This document shows, piece by piece, positions 10,400 through 21,247 of a DNA stretch of 64,000 bases. Numbering within the stretch: position 1 is the first letter of the stretch; each line of letters starts with the position of its first letter. The notes beneath the pieces were generated by a model, which had not been told where the DNA came from, made no database searches, and saw nothing but the letters and a program-made list of their open reading frames with translations. The position numbers and the translations under genes were made by a program. The DNA lies in assembly GCA_964655935.1 (NCBI GenBank), contig CAZZNY010000002.1, forward strand, positions 62,001 through 126,000, given 5' to 3'. Origin of the DNA: CAZZNY01 sp964655935 (GTDB lineage Bacteria > Patescibacteriota > Gracilibacteria > BD1-5 > UBA2023).

Positions 10400-11758
10400 A
10401 TGAATACTGCCTTCTCTACCTATTTCCAAGAAACTTTCTTTCCAGACAAAAAAGATTTCGATGCTTTTATTGGATGTCTCACGAAACCAATCAAGCGATC
10501 CATCCGTGTAAATACGAGCAAAATATCTGTAAAAGATCTTACATCTCGTCTTGAAAAACAAGGATATATTTTGACATCAACTTTCAATCCGACTATTTTC
10601 TACATCGAGCGCGGTGAAGACTTTATTCCGATGGATACACGACTCGGATATTCGATCGAGCACCTCACTGGGCTTTTCTATATCCAGGAACTCTGAGCGA
10701 GTTCATCCGTTCATTATCTCACTGATGGAAAAATCCACTCAGATCCTTTTCTAATCCTCGATCTCGCAGCGAGTCCAGGCGGAAAAACTACACAACTTGC
10801 AGAGCATTATCCAAATAGTTTTATCGTCGCTAATGATGCAAGTAATGATCGCATCGCACAGCTCATCTCAAATGTCGAACGAATGGGATCTTCCACTATC
10901 GGGATTACACACTATCCATGAGCCTATTACGGGCGATTCGTCGAGACTTTTGACCGGGTTTTGCTCGATGCACCTTGTAGTGGTGAAGGAACCGGATTCA
11001 AGTCGCTCGACGGACTCAAATACTGGAGTCTCAAGAATGTAAAAAAGATCGCAAAAATCCAGACACAGCTCTTCGAAGCTGGACTCGTAGCTCTCAAAGT
11101 CGGCGGAGAAATGCTCTATTCCACTTGTACAATGAACAAGCTCGAAAACGAGTGAATCGTCGAAGCTATCGCTGAGAAATATCCTGAGAGTTTTGAGATT
11201 GTTTTCGAGAAACGCTTCTGGCCACACGTCGATGAGACGGGAGGTTTTTTCGTCTGTCGCATACGGAAAATCAAGTCGATCGAACTTCGAAAATCTGATC
11301 GTCCACTTCTCTCGAATACTGGTATCAAAAATCTCTCCAGTCATGAAGAAAACATGATCGATGAATTCTCGGAGCTTTCCGGACTCGATCTCACAGATTA
11401 TCGCGTCTTCAAGTATGAGAAAGATGTCCTCATAACAAATAAAAATGCTCCGTACCGCGATATGATGGATATAGTATATTTCCTCCGTTTCGGAAAACGA
11501 ATCGGTTCGTTCGAATGATCGCAGTTCATACCAAATTGGCACACAGGAAGAGATTTTCCACTTCCAAAGCTTCCAGTGCATGTTTTCGAATCAGAACAAG
11601 CTATGGACGATTATCTTCGCTGAGTAGATGTGACCGTAAGTTCTGATGAACCTTATGTCCGATTCGAGTACGAAAAAATATCTCTCGGTCTCGGACTAGT
11701 AAAATCAGATACCAAAATCGCGAAAAATCTTGTTCCGAAGCAGTGGTTGAAAAAATAA
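10400..11758 (+). CDS. rsmF: NOL1/NOP2/Sun-family rRNA (cytosine-C5) methyltransferase, RsmF-like
   Basis: 452 aa. An N-terminal domain (RSIRVNTSK, YSIEHLTGLFYIQELGASS) precedes the Rossmann core: LILDLAASPGGKTTQLAEH (SAM loop), VLLDAPCSGEGTGFKS and MLYSTCTMNKLENEG, with both catalytic cysteines (PC and TC). A C-terminal RNA-binding, PUA-like part (residues ~330-452) makes the protein RsmF-length rather than RsmB-like. The UGA in QELGASS and others are glycine. It probably makes 5-methylcytosine in 16S rRNA; the exact target is inferred. Confidence 0.87.
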
Positions 11759-11762
11759 TCTT

Positions 11763-12515
11763 TTACTCCCCCTCAACTCGATTCCAAATTTCGTCGAATA
11801 TGCCTCGCATAGCTTCGACGATTTTTTTATGCTGAATTACAATTCCCACCGCTCCTTCAGGTTCTATCGAAAAGAAGCTAAGTTTATCCTTTGTCATCTG
11901 AATATCCACCTTGAGTTCATCTATGTATTTAAAATATCATGTTTTAATTTTTTGTGTTTCTATATTATTATATTTCCCACGATATTTATTTGCACGAATC
12001 ACTTTTGCGTTTGTGTATCAAAATTTTGCTTTTTTTCGAAAAGCTGAAAACAATTCGGGTGCAACCTGAAGATAGTAATCTCGAGCTCAAAAAGAAACAA
12101 CGTCTGTTGGCTCCTTAAGAAGATTTAATAAAACATTAACAACATTTTCTTTCCCTTCATAAAAAGTCACTTTTGGAAGTGTTACAATAGGACTATATAC
12201 TTTCTGCAACTCTTTTACTGCATCTGCGAGTCATTCTCGTTTTCGCTCAAGAATTTCCTGCTCTGCTATAACGAGAGAATAGAGTTTCGTGGGGTTTTCC
12301 GGTGTAAAATATTTCGTATTTCCTTTCTGTGTAAGTAACATAAGTCACTTTTTTACAAGTTGTTCACAGGTATATCGTGTAGATGAACGTGGAAGTTTTA
12401 GACGATTTGCAATAATCGATGCTGGAACCGTACCAAGTGAAAGTGCTACAATATATACATCAGATTCGACTCGTTCAAGTCCAAGTAATTCGAGAAATTT
12501 TTTGACCTCTTGCAT
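11763..12515 (-). CDS. TrmB-family transcriptional regulator
   Basis: 250 aa. The N-terminal winged helix (KKFLELLGLERVESDVYIVALSLG..IIANRLKLPRSSTRYTCEQLVKKG) is the TrmB-type HTH; residues ~115-250 contain a sensor region (YEGKENVVNVLLNLLKEP, VVSFGARDYYLQVAPELF, RANKYRG) like the PLD-related TrmB effector domain. Start chosen at ATG 12515 because the HTH begins there; an in-frame ATG at 12566 would add 17 residues running through an inverted repeat that looks like an operator. TrmB proteins usually sense sugars. Convergent with rsmF, 4 bp apart. Confidence 0.8.
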
Positions 12516-12534
12516 AAAGTATGATGAGTGAGGA

Positions 12535-12558
12535 TATATATACACTCTAGTATATATA
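12535..12558. promoter_or_regulatory. AT-rich perfect inverted repeat upstream of the TrmB-type gene
   Basis: TATATATAC-6 nt-GTATATATA, a perfect 9-bp inverted repeat 20 bp before the preferred start at 12515. It overlaps TATATA-type -10 sequence and is a candidate autoregulatory operator. The role is inferred. Confidence 0.5.
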
Positions 12559-12569
12559 AATTTCATCTG

Positions 12570-12596
12570 GTGGCAAATTTAGTTGCCACTTTTTTT
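12570..12596 (+). terminator. Orphan intrinsic terminator
   Basis: GTGGCAA-6 nt-TTGCCAC followed by seven T on the plus strand. No plus-strand gene ends before it; it lies between the divergent TrmB-type gene and the 934-aa gene. Confidence 0.65.
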
Positions 12597-12751
12597 ACAC
12601 CATAAAACGGCCTTCATTCAATACTTTTGACAAGCAAAAAAGTAGAGTTTTAAACTATTTTTGTAAAAAATACCAGAAAACATATAACTATGTTTGTCAA
12701 TATAGTAAAACTTACTATAAAAATATCATATTTTAATAACAATATCATTCT

Positions 12752-15556
12752 ATGTCATTATCTCACTTCTCTTATAATACAAAAGATAACATAGGCAATC
12801 CGGTTTCATCAGGAATCAGCACTCTTACTGCCTCTCTTGATCAGATTAAAATAAACATCACAAAGCTCAAGCTTCATCATGACAACCTTATAGAACAAAA
12901 AGAGGCTCAAAAAGATACCCTCCAAAGGATTGAAAATATTTGGAATTGGCTAATGTCCTTTTGAGAAAAAAAGAATCGACTTCTCGATTGCATTCAAAGG
13001 GAAGTATACTGAGAAAGCGCTGTTTTAGCTATTGAATTAGCAAACGACCAACTCGAAAAAACAAATATGAATCAAGAACTTGCAGAATTACAATCTTCGA
13101 TAAATTCGGAAGATATAGAACAAAAAATAGCAATTGTATTGGCGGAATTAGATCAACTTATTCAGAAAGAAAGCGAACAAGAAAAACGAATACAATTCAT
13201 TCTTGAAAATTCTGATGCCATAAAAGATGTTGTTCCTTTCCTTCGAAATCATATACTTCTTCAAACCGATTGAGTTCTCCAAAATTCTCAATCATCAATA
13301 ATATTCTCAAATTCTCCAAATACAATCGTATGACCTAGTGCATTTAAATCTGAGAAAGCTGTTTCTGAGAAATTCGTAATAGCCAATGTTACATGACCAG
13401 AAGAAGCGAAACAAGTTCATCAAGTAGAATTATTGGCACTTGAATCTATATTTTCATTAAAGACGGATCTGGCTACAGAAGAAAAATGAGATAATTGACC
13501 TGAGGAACAAATTTTTCCAAAAGTTATTACTGATGAGCCAATTGTTCAAGCTGAAAACTGAATTATCTCAGATATTTTACCTGAACAAAAATCTACAAGA
13601 GTAAAGAATTTAGTAATGCCTGAAGCTTGAAAAAAAATCGATTGGAAAATGCTTATTAGCCTCGATCAAGAGCTTCAGTACTATTCTAATCTCACAAAAC
13701 GATTAGAAGAATTAGAAAACGAGCTCACGCTCGAACAAACAAAACTAGAACGTGCTAACAGTGAAAAAGATGTCATAAAAAACAAGGAATGATCACTCTC
13801 AAAATGTAACGAGCGAGCTTCAAAAAATAAAATTTGAAGAGATATTCTACAAAAACTTGGGAATACAAGTATTGCACTAGAAAGCAAGAGAGAAAAAATC
13901 AAAAAAATATCTGAAAAAATTAAACAAATCAAAAAAGAAATTGCTGAAATAAAAGAAAAAAATCCAAAAAAAGAATACGGTGAATTTTTTGATGTCCTTT
14001 CTGTAGAGCTCAATAAAGCTTGACTTAATAAGGATTGGAAAGATGTCTATACTCAATTAGCAACAACTACAGATATCTCATCATTAATCATGCCAGAAGA
14101 AATATGAGAATATTATGAAGAAATACCTGAAAATGATTGGCTGAGTGATCTACTAATAAATTATCCAGGTGTTGATATCCTCAATTTTAGTTCTCCTGAA
14201 TCATGATTAGCACTTATTTATTACAAAATAGAATGAAAAGAATATTATGACTATTGTAATGATTATTGAATTCTTCAGTTATCTTGAAAAAAATCTAGTT
14301 GAGAACCCTGATACTATAAAGCAACTTCGTTTTTTGGTAATTATTCGCTTGTTCAAAAAGAAAAAGATGGAATATGGTATATTTTAGATTTAAATTTTTC
14401 TATCATAGCAGAATATTCACCAGAAGAAGTAAAATATGTGTGATCTGGAGAGATATATATTCTTCGTGGAAATACTCATCATAAGATTCTCATAGCAAAT
14501 CCGGCCGAGCAAATACTTTGTATAGAAGAAGAAATATGAAAAATACCACACCAAAGAAGCAAGATGCCTGAGATTACAAGAATAGATTGAGATGTCGCCC
14601 TCACAAAAGAACAGATCCAACTTCGTCGTGCTTACATGCAAAAATGAGAGAATCAAAAAATGATTCTCTCAAGAGGACTTACTGAGATGGAACGAGAAAA
14701 GCTTTTACAGAATCTCAATATGATTATTCAGGCTATTGGATCGAGTATTTTAGCTACAAATACAGTTTTTGGATCATTTGGTAATCAGATTCATGAACAC
14801 TTCAAAAAATGCAATAATGATATTCCTGTTTGCTTACCCGAATCAATTTATTGACAATCTATAGATGCTGCTCAAGAAAAAATGTTAGACTGGGTAGATC
14901 AAAAATTAGGACACAACAGTTCACTCAAATATTACCCTGAGAATCCAAAAGATGCAGATTGGCACTTACAAGGTACTTCAATCGAAAAAGGAAGATATCT
15001 AAATAAAATCCTTTCTCAATGTCCAGCAAGTTCAAAAGATATAATCCTGAACCACGCTTTTATAGAAACCATTCTCATAGAATTACTTACAGCAATATTT
15101 AATCAACAAATTAAGAAATCTGACATGTCTCTAAGTGTATATAGAACATCATTTTTAGATGATTTATCTGGAACAGACTGCATTATAGATATGGAAAGCG
15201 AGATTCATGCCATTGATTTCACATTTTCTCCAAGGAAAAATTTTGAGAAAACTGCAACCTGTCCTGATTTTCAGGTGTGTAAAAGATGAGCGATTCGACC
15301 TCAAGAAAGAAATACTCCAGTAAGATGTGAGACACTCTATATTAATTGACATGAAGATTTTATTCGAGCTTATATCGAATGGTATATCAAACAAATTATT
15401 ACAGGAGGTACAGATAAAGATGGCGATATTCTCTCCTCAATTTCAGGGTTGCCATGATATAATAAATTGATGAGAAAAATTCAATCATCCCATACTTTCA
15501 ATGTTTTAATGGAAGCACTTCAAAAGTTTTTTGCTTGAGATTTGAAACAGGCTTAA
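12752..15556 (+). CDS. 934-aa coiled-coil protein with a possible nuclease-like C-terminus
   Basis: Not recognised as a known family. Code 25 joins many fragments; I followed the frame through every codon. Residues ~20-180 and ~305-430 are Lys/Glu-rich coiled coil. Residues ~470-620 are rich in Tyr and Gly with WG-repeat-like strands (IEGKEYYDYCNDYG, KDGIWYILDL). The C-terminal part contains a block, DDLSGTDCIIDMESEIHAID then FTFSP, that resembles the core of PD-(D/E)XK nuclease-like folds (acidic residue, short spacer, xDFT), but the Lys is not where it should be. No signal peptide. Divergent from the TrmB-type gene, which may regulate it. Confidence 0.65.
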
Positions 15557-15594
15557 ATTTTAATTTATTTTTAATTAACCATAGAGAGTAATCA

Positions 15595-15626
15595 AAAAAT
15601 CCTTATCAAACATGATGAGGATTTTT
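15595..15626. terminator. Bidirectional terminator between convergent genes
   Basis: A 14-bp stem (AAAAATCCTTATCA with TGATGAGGATTTTT, one G-T pair) and a 4-nt loop, with A/T tracts on both sides. It is placed between stops at 15556 (+) and 15641 (-). Confidence 0.85.
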
Positions 15627-15640
15627 ATTTGAGATACCCA

Positions 15641-17212
15641 TTACGGCATAATTCGAAATTTAGATCATTGCGGATTTTCTCACGTTCATTTATTTTCACT
15701 TACTGGATAATTCTCGTTCATTCAAAACTGTCCTCGAGAAATATTTACTAACTTCTCAAAAATTGGTTGTAATTCAACAGGAAGACCTGGAGAATATTCC
15801 TTTATAGCTTTTTCGTGTAATATACTAATAGCATTTCTAGCCCGAGTATTTGAAGCGGTTAATCATGCCTTCGGAATAAATCTAGCAATAAAATTTTTTA
15901 TCATTACTTCCATCCAATTGGTTGTTTGTTTATTTATGGATACCAAATGAAACACTCAAAACATAACATCAAGAAACTTTAAAGGTGTGTTCTCGATAGA
16001 TTGAAGAATTCGTTGTTCCAATGCAGTTACTATTTTTTCATAACTTTTTCCGATCATATCATCAATACGAGCTTTCATTCAGAATTGCCCGATTTGATAA
16101 CATTTTTCCAATTTCATAATGAGCGCATACCCATTTTCATCGAAATTTATCTCGTCCATATACGCAAAAACCTGTTCAGATATATCGGTATCAAATGATC
16201 CTATTATTTCTTCCTTATGCGTATTTATTCCAAGAATTTTGACTAATTTTTTTCTAAAATCCACCGCTTCGTCAAGATAATCTTTTCCCCTTGCCTCCTG
16301 ATTAAATCGAAACATTATATACTGTTTGAGTCTGTTTAAAAAAATTACCTTGTGAGAATCTTTTACTTTCGAGATGACCTCAAGTGCTAAAACTACCGTC
16401 TCAAGTGTCACCACTTCTCTTCGTGGAAGAAGGAGAGTATAAAAAAGTTGATAGAGTTCAATAATATTATAACTCCTTCCTTCGCTTTTCTGAAGATATT
16501 TTTGAAGAATAGTCATGCGATATGATTGCTCTTGATCTAAATTCATCTCTTGTTTTTGATGATTGCTTTGATTCATTCCTTTTTCTAACATCTCCATAAT
16601 ATGTTCATGTTCGATTTGTACATTTGCTAACGAATTACAGACAAATTGTCAAAATTGATGAAAATTATGTACCGATGCCTTGTTTTCCCAAAAATCTAAA
16701 AGCGTTACGAGACTCTGATCTATATTTACGTCGAATCATTTCATATCGAGATATGCTTTTCTTGTACTATCGGATCATGCTATTATTCGCTCCTCTACGA
16801 TAAGTCACTCTGATGGAATCATAAAAAATTTTCTCCATTCCGGCTCGCTGAGAAGTAATAAAAAAATCTCGCGAATAGTGTCTTGTCGAAATAAAACATC
16901 TTCGAGACTATATTGTCGTAACTCAGCAAATTTAAAACGACTTCGAAAAAACGCTACAGCCCATTCTAGAGCTACTCGTATTATTACAAATTGTTTCGTA
17001 TCTTTGTTTAGTGATTCTTTTTCGAGTTCTTGAAGAATCTTTTTTTGAGCGATTTCAATATCTCATTCTTCATGTTCCAATATATATGCCGCTCTTTTTA
17101 CCACCTCCATACATCGAGTCGATGCCATGGTACGAAAAAAAACCTCATGAAATATCTTTGGATTATCACAAGTTATTTGAGGAAAAAAAACACTAGGTTT
17201 TATGACTTGCAT
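15641..17212 (-). CDS. Hypothetical helical protein
   Basis: 523 aa in code 25, not recognised. Cytoplasmic-looking and predicted almost entirely helical, with segments such as LEWAVAFFRSRFKFAELRQY, LPRREVVTLETVVLALEVIS and IVTALEQRILQSIENTPLKF. No catalytic motif or membrane segment is seen. The start is the ATG at 17212, preceded on the minus strand by TTGTCA-17 bp-TATTTT, a plausible promoter. Divergent from dus. It and the 403-aa gene at 18368 are both large, helical and flank dus, but I see no sequence similarity between them. Confidence 0.65.
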
Positions 17213-17357
17213 TTCCGTGAAAAAACTCAAAAATAGACTACTATGAATATATTGACAAGCAACGAAAAGTCAATTCTTATACAGATATTTTGGTAAGCGA
17301 ATTTTGCTTTTTTCCATTTTTTCATATAATCCCGCCGATTATTTTTTCTCTACCAAT

Positions 17358-18371
17358 ATGAACAAGGATTTCTGGAAAAACCTCGCCACTCACTGACCTA
17401 TCGTGGCCCTCGCTCCGATGGATGGTTATACTGATTCCCCCTACCGGCAAGTCGTCAAAACTATTGCGCCAAACGTAGTGGCTTTTAGTGAATTTTACAG
17501 TGCTGACGGACTGGTTCACAGCAAAACCCTTGGTGATCAAGTGCTTCCCCATTCTGAAGTGGAAAAACCACTCATTATACAGATTTTCGGAAAAGATCCA
17601 GAAATGTTTAAAAAAGCCGCGATCCTGATCGAGAGTTATGGAGTCGCTGGTATCGACGTGAATATGGGTTGTCCCGCGAAAAAAGTGGTCAAAAGCGGAC
17701 ACGGATCGAGTCTCATGATCAACACAGAAACTGCCTTCAAAATCATCGAAGAAATGAGTAAAGCAGTAAAAATTCCTATCTCAGTAAAGACTCGTCTCGG
17801 CTGGGAAAATTGGGAAAATCTCATTGATTTTTGCAAGTGACTCGAAAATGCCGGAGCAAATCTCATCAGCGTTCACGGTCGAACCTATAAACAAGCTTTT
17901 ACCGGACAGGCTGATTTTACTGGAATTTATGAACTCAAAAAAAATCTAACCATTCCTGTGATCGCAAATGGAGATGTTTTGAATTATGATGATGGAATGA
18001 GTAAATTACAAAACCTCGATGGTTTCATGATTTGACGTGCCAGTTTCGGAAACCCTTGGTGTTTTCTTCCTGGGAAAATGACACCAACACTCGGAGAAAT
18101 TATCGATACTATGGAGCTTCATGCAAAATTCTTAGTGGAAAACAAGGGTGAAAGAAAAGGCTGTATGGAAATCCGAAAACACCTCGTTCAGTATCTTCAC
18201 TCATTTCCTGGAGTCAAAGAATATCGTAAACGTCTTGTCATGGTCGAATCTCTCGACATCGTAAAATGAGTCCTTGATAATATTCGTCAGGAACACAAAA
18301 ACGAACTTTCTGAGAAGTTCGTTCGTGATATTTGAAAAGAATTTATAGAAACCTGGAGTGAGAGCTGTTAA
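17358..18371 (+). CDS. dus: tRNA-dihydrouridine synthase (Dus family)
   Basis: 337 aa. FMN-binding TIM barrel: VALAPMDGYTDSPYRQ, AFSEFYSADGLVH, IQIFGKDPEMFKKAA, IDVNMGCPAKKVVKSGHGSS (catalytic Cys), ISVKTRLGW, ISVHGRTYKQAFTG, PVIANGD and MIGRASFGNPW. The UGA in MIGRAS encodes the invariant flavin-phosphate-binding glycine. It reduces uridine to dihydrouridine in tRNA D-loops; the position specificity is not decidable here. The -10 TATAAT near 17336 lies about 20 bases before the ATG. The stop codon lies inside its own terminator, and the last 4 bases overlap the convergent gene. Confidence 0.92.
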
Positions 18372-18386
18372 AACTCTCACTTTTTT
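18358..18386 (+). terminator. Intrinsic terminator overlapping the dus stop codon
   Basis: GTGAGAG-9 nt-CTCTCAC followed by six T. The left arm and loop are the last dus codons and its TAA. Confidence 0.8.
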
Positions 18387-19579
18387 GATACTCAAATCTG
18401 TGATACCCAGCCTTTTGATCGTTTAATAATCTGATCTATAACTGTTTTTTCTGCCGGATCAGCAACCTTTGATTTAAGAAGTGAAAACATTTCAGATGAA
18501 ACATGTCGATGCCACTTTAATTGTTCATAATCTCTCATCCAGACAAATCTGTTTTCAAAAAAATTCTCGAAAATAGTTTTAAGATTATCAAATCCCAAAA
18601 GAGTCGATTGATTCTCAACAAAAATCAATACATCATTGAGTAATTGAAATAATCGAGGAAGTCTTCATGATATTCGAGATTTACAGAGACTCTCGAATTG
18701 TTCTTTATATCATAAAATCTCAGCTTTTAATCCGTCTTGCATCTTATCTGATTCATGACTGTCCATCCGTGTTTGATATTCAAAAATCGGAGATATTTTA
18801 TCTCCGGAAACAAACTGTCGCTGGAGAATAACTGATCCTGACGATTCTATTTTATCATCTGGATATATAAGATCCGCTAATCGTTTCTGTGCCGCATGGT
18901 GTTCGGTTACTAGAAATGATATATATCTTGTGCTTCCTAGTGGCTTCCAAGTGTGTCCATGAATACTTTTTCATACTTCATTTATTCTCGGGAATTTTTC
19001 TATTAAATCCGTTCTAGACGCTGCCATAAAGTTACGTTTGTCAGGCCAAATGAACTTAATTTCACGAATAACATGAACATATTCTCGTTGAATTCTTTCA
19101 ATTTTTTGTTCTAATGTCTCTTTTTCTTTTCGTGGTTTTCTTATTTTTCATTCCACGAGTACTATTTGTGCTCTATCTTTCGTCTCTTCTACTACTCGAG
19201 TCGTAGATTTAAGTTCTTGAATTCTCTCTAGCAAATCTTCTAATTCTTCATCGTTCAGTCAATATTCTCTTTGTATTCTCAATAAAACATCCTTTTTTTG
19301 CTCTTCGGTCGCCTGTTGAATCTTTGATTGTATGACAAATAATTCTTCCTCGCATTCAAGCAAAGAGACGATATATGCACCGATAATATCAGACATATCC
19401 TCCTCATCCAATTCATATTTTTTAACAGTATTTTTATCTCCGTGTACCGCTAAATATTTATTGATTTCAATAATTTTTTTATTGTCTGAAAAATACCCTT
19501 CAACTCGGGTATTGTAATCCTCAGTTCGCTTAGACCTGATTTCCTCAGTATAGTCGGTCGATGATTGTGGAATATTCAT
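18368..19579 (-). CDS. Hypothetical protein, 403 aa
   Basis: Not recognised. The code-25 frame runs from ATG 19579 to TAA 18368 and joins two ORFs broken by UGA. The N-terminal ~190 residues are charged and helical (EELEDLLERIQELKSTTRVVEE, KPRKEKETLEQKIERIQREY). The middle contains IHGHTWKPLGSTRYISFLVT and a cluster of basic residues; the C-terminus has NFFENRFVWMRDYEQLKWHR. No membrane segment or signal peptide is seen. The 3' end overlaps the dus stop and terminator by 4 bases. Role unknown. Confidence 0.65.
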
Positions 19580-19675
19580 GTAAATCTTATTAATGTTATC
19601 TTAGGAAGATAATGCCACATCTCTCAAAATAATGCAAAATTTTGGTTTTTGTGGTTTTTCCATACAATTCGAGAT

Positions 19676-20386
19676 ATGAATTATCTGCAATCTCATATCC
19701 TGACTAAAAATTCCGGCAATAACGCTCTTTCTTATGATCTTCGGACTAAGAAAGCTCTTTTCGTTTCTTCACTTATGGAAAGCAAACTTTCTGATGTACA
19801 AGTCGGATCCGAAGTGGTTTTTTCCGATATCGACGAGAGTGGAAAACTCGTGGAATGTATCGGACTCAAGCACTTTGTAAGAACTATCTGGCGATGAATT
19901 CCGACTGTCGTTTTCGATAATCACAATCATGCTTTCTATTTTTGGTACGAAGCACGAAAGAATAAAATCATCGAAGACGGCGCGACACTCATCCACATCG
20001 ACGAACATTCCGATCTTGGAATTCCGGAAGATTTTACGTTCGATCGAGAAAATCTCACTGACGTTTTCCGTTATACGAACGAAGTTCTCCAAGTCGGAAA
20101 TTACATTCGCCCAGCGGAAAAAGATGGACTCATCTGAAAAACTCACATTATCCTTTCCGAGTGAGCCCTTCAAGAATATGAGCAAATTTCTCTTTCGGAT
20201 AATCTTATCTTGAATCTCGATCTCGATTTTTTCGAGCCACGACTTGATGATATTTCTTTTGAATTGAAGAAAAAAGCAATTCTCTATTTTGCTTCACATG
20301 CAAAACTTATCACGATTGCCACCAGTCCGTTTTTTATAAATCAAGAACTGGCAATACGGGTTTTACATCAGCTTTTTGATGATTAA
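19676..20386 (+). CDS. UPF0489-family protein (arginase-like fold)
   Basis: 236 aa. The UPF0489 signature is clear: VVFDNHNHAFYFWYEA, LIHIDEHSDLG and LNLDLDFFEP, giving His/Asp positions like the metal-binding set of arginase/agmatinase folds. Peptide arginases that convert Arg to Orn in peptides belong to this family, but most members are uncharacterised, so the reaction is inferred. TACAAT lies at 19663-19668, seven bases before the ATG, so this mRNA is probably leaderless. A stand-alone gene followed by palindromic repeats. Confidence 0.8.
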
Positions 20387-20395
20387 AATAGAGAC

Positions 20396-20585
20396 GTCAT
20401 CCCGGAATTTTCTGGATATATAAATTTTTCGAAGTCATTAAAGTATTTCCAGAAAATATCCGGGGCCCAGCCTAAAAACTATTCGAAGAATGCATTGCTA
20501 TTAAATGATCTAAATAAAAAAATAATGAGAACATATTTATTATGGATCCCAGATCTACGCTAGCGCTACGTCCGGGATGACGTGC
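20396..20585. repeat. Cluster of GTCATCCCGG-type palindromes
   Basis: Two degenerate palindromes. One is built from GTCATCCCGGAATTTTCTGG and its complement near 20450-20465, the second from GGATCCCAGATCTACG ... CGTCCGGGATGACG (20543-20583). The same words occur at 26220-26300, 36900-36965, 45995-46075, 47262-47300, 53380-53420 and 53737-53775. Confidence 0.7.
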
Positions 20586-20620
20586 CATAAAACAATCTAT
20601 TTATAAAAATCTCAACATTT

Positions 20621-21241
20621 ATGTATCAGAAGTCTCCAGAACTTCCCTACTCAGAAAAACGCCTCGAATCCTATGCGAAGTGGTATTATGAGCGATATTT
20701 TCCGTCGATCGAAGCGCTCCGGGAAAAACTCTTGAAAAAATGCGATTCCGATGATAAAAAAGTAGATTCCACACTCACAAAAATCAGGGAAATGTTTATC
20801 GAAGAGCTTCTGATCGATCAGCGCGTCAGAATGCTCATAGATTCTCATAAAAACGAAAGATTCATCCGACAAAATCTCATGCGAAAAAAGTTCAATCCCG
20901 AAATCATCGAGAAAAAAATCGAAGAATATCGCGATGATCTAATTTCTTGGGAAGCTCACAGATGAACCATCGAGAAAAAATGGACGGAACTCTGAAAAAA
21001 ATGAAAATCTGAAAAAATCATTATTCAAACGCTCTGTATAAAATTCCCACATTTCAAGGAGGAGATTCACTCGCTTTGATTCCAAAACAATGAAAAAGAA
21101 GAGGAAAATCTGAAAAATATCTACGAAAAACTCTGCGCGAAAAACCCGCCAAAAACCCACCAAGATCGACAAAAAATCGCTGCAAAACTTATGCAGCGAG
21201 GATTTGAATACAGTAAAATAAAGATAGTTATATCTGAATAA
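20621..21241 (+). CDS. recX: RecX-like regulatory protein
   Basis: 206 aa. A tandem three-helix-repeat protein: RLESYAKWYYERYFPSIEAL then REKLLKKC, FIEELLIDQRVRMLIDSH, FIRQNLMRKKFNPEIIEKKI, and a final repeat KIAAKLMQRGFEYSKIKIVI. RecX binds RecA and modulates filament growth. recA is not in this window, so the partner is inferred from the family. It ends 6 bp before the convergent FISUMP pilin gene with no terminator between them. Five UGA glycines occur in the C-terminal half. Confidence 0.78.
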
Positions 21242-21247
21242 TAGGTA

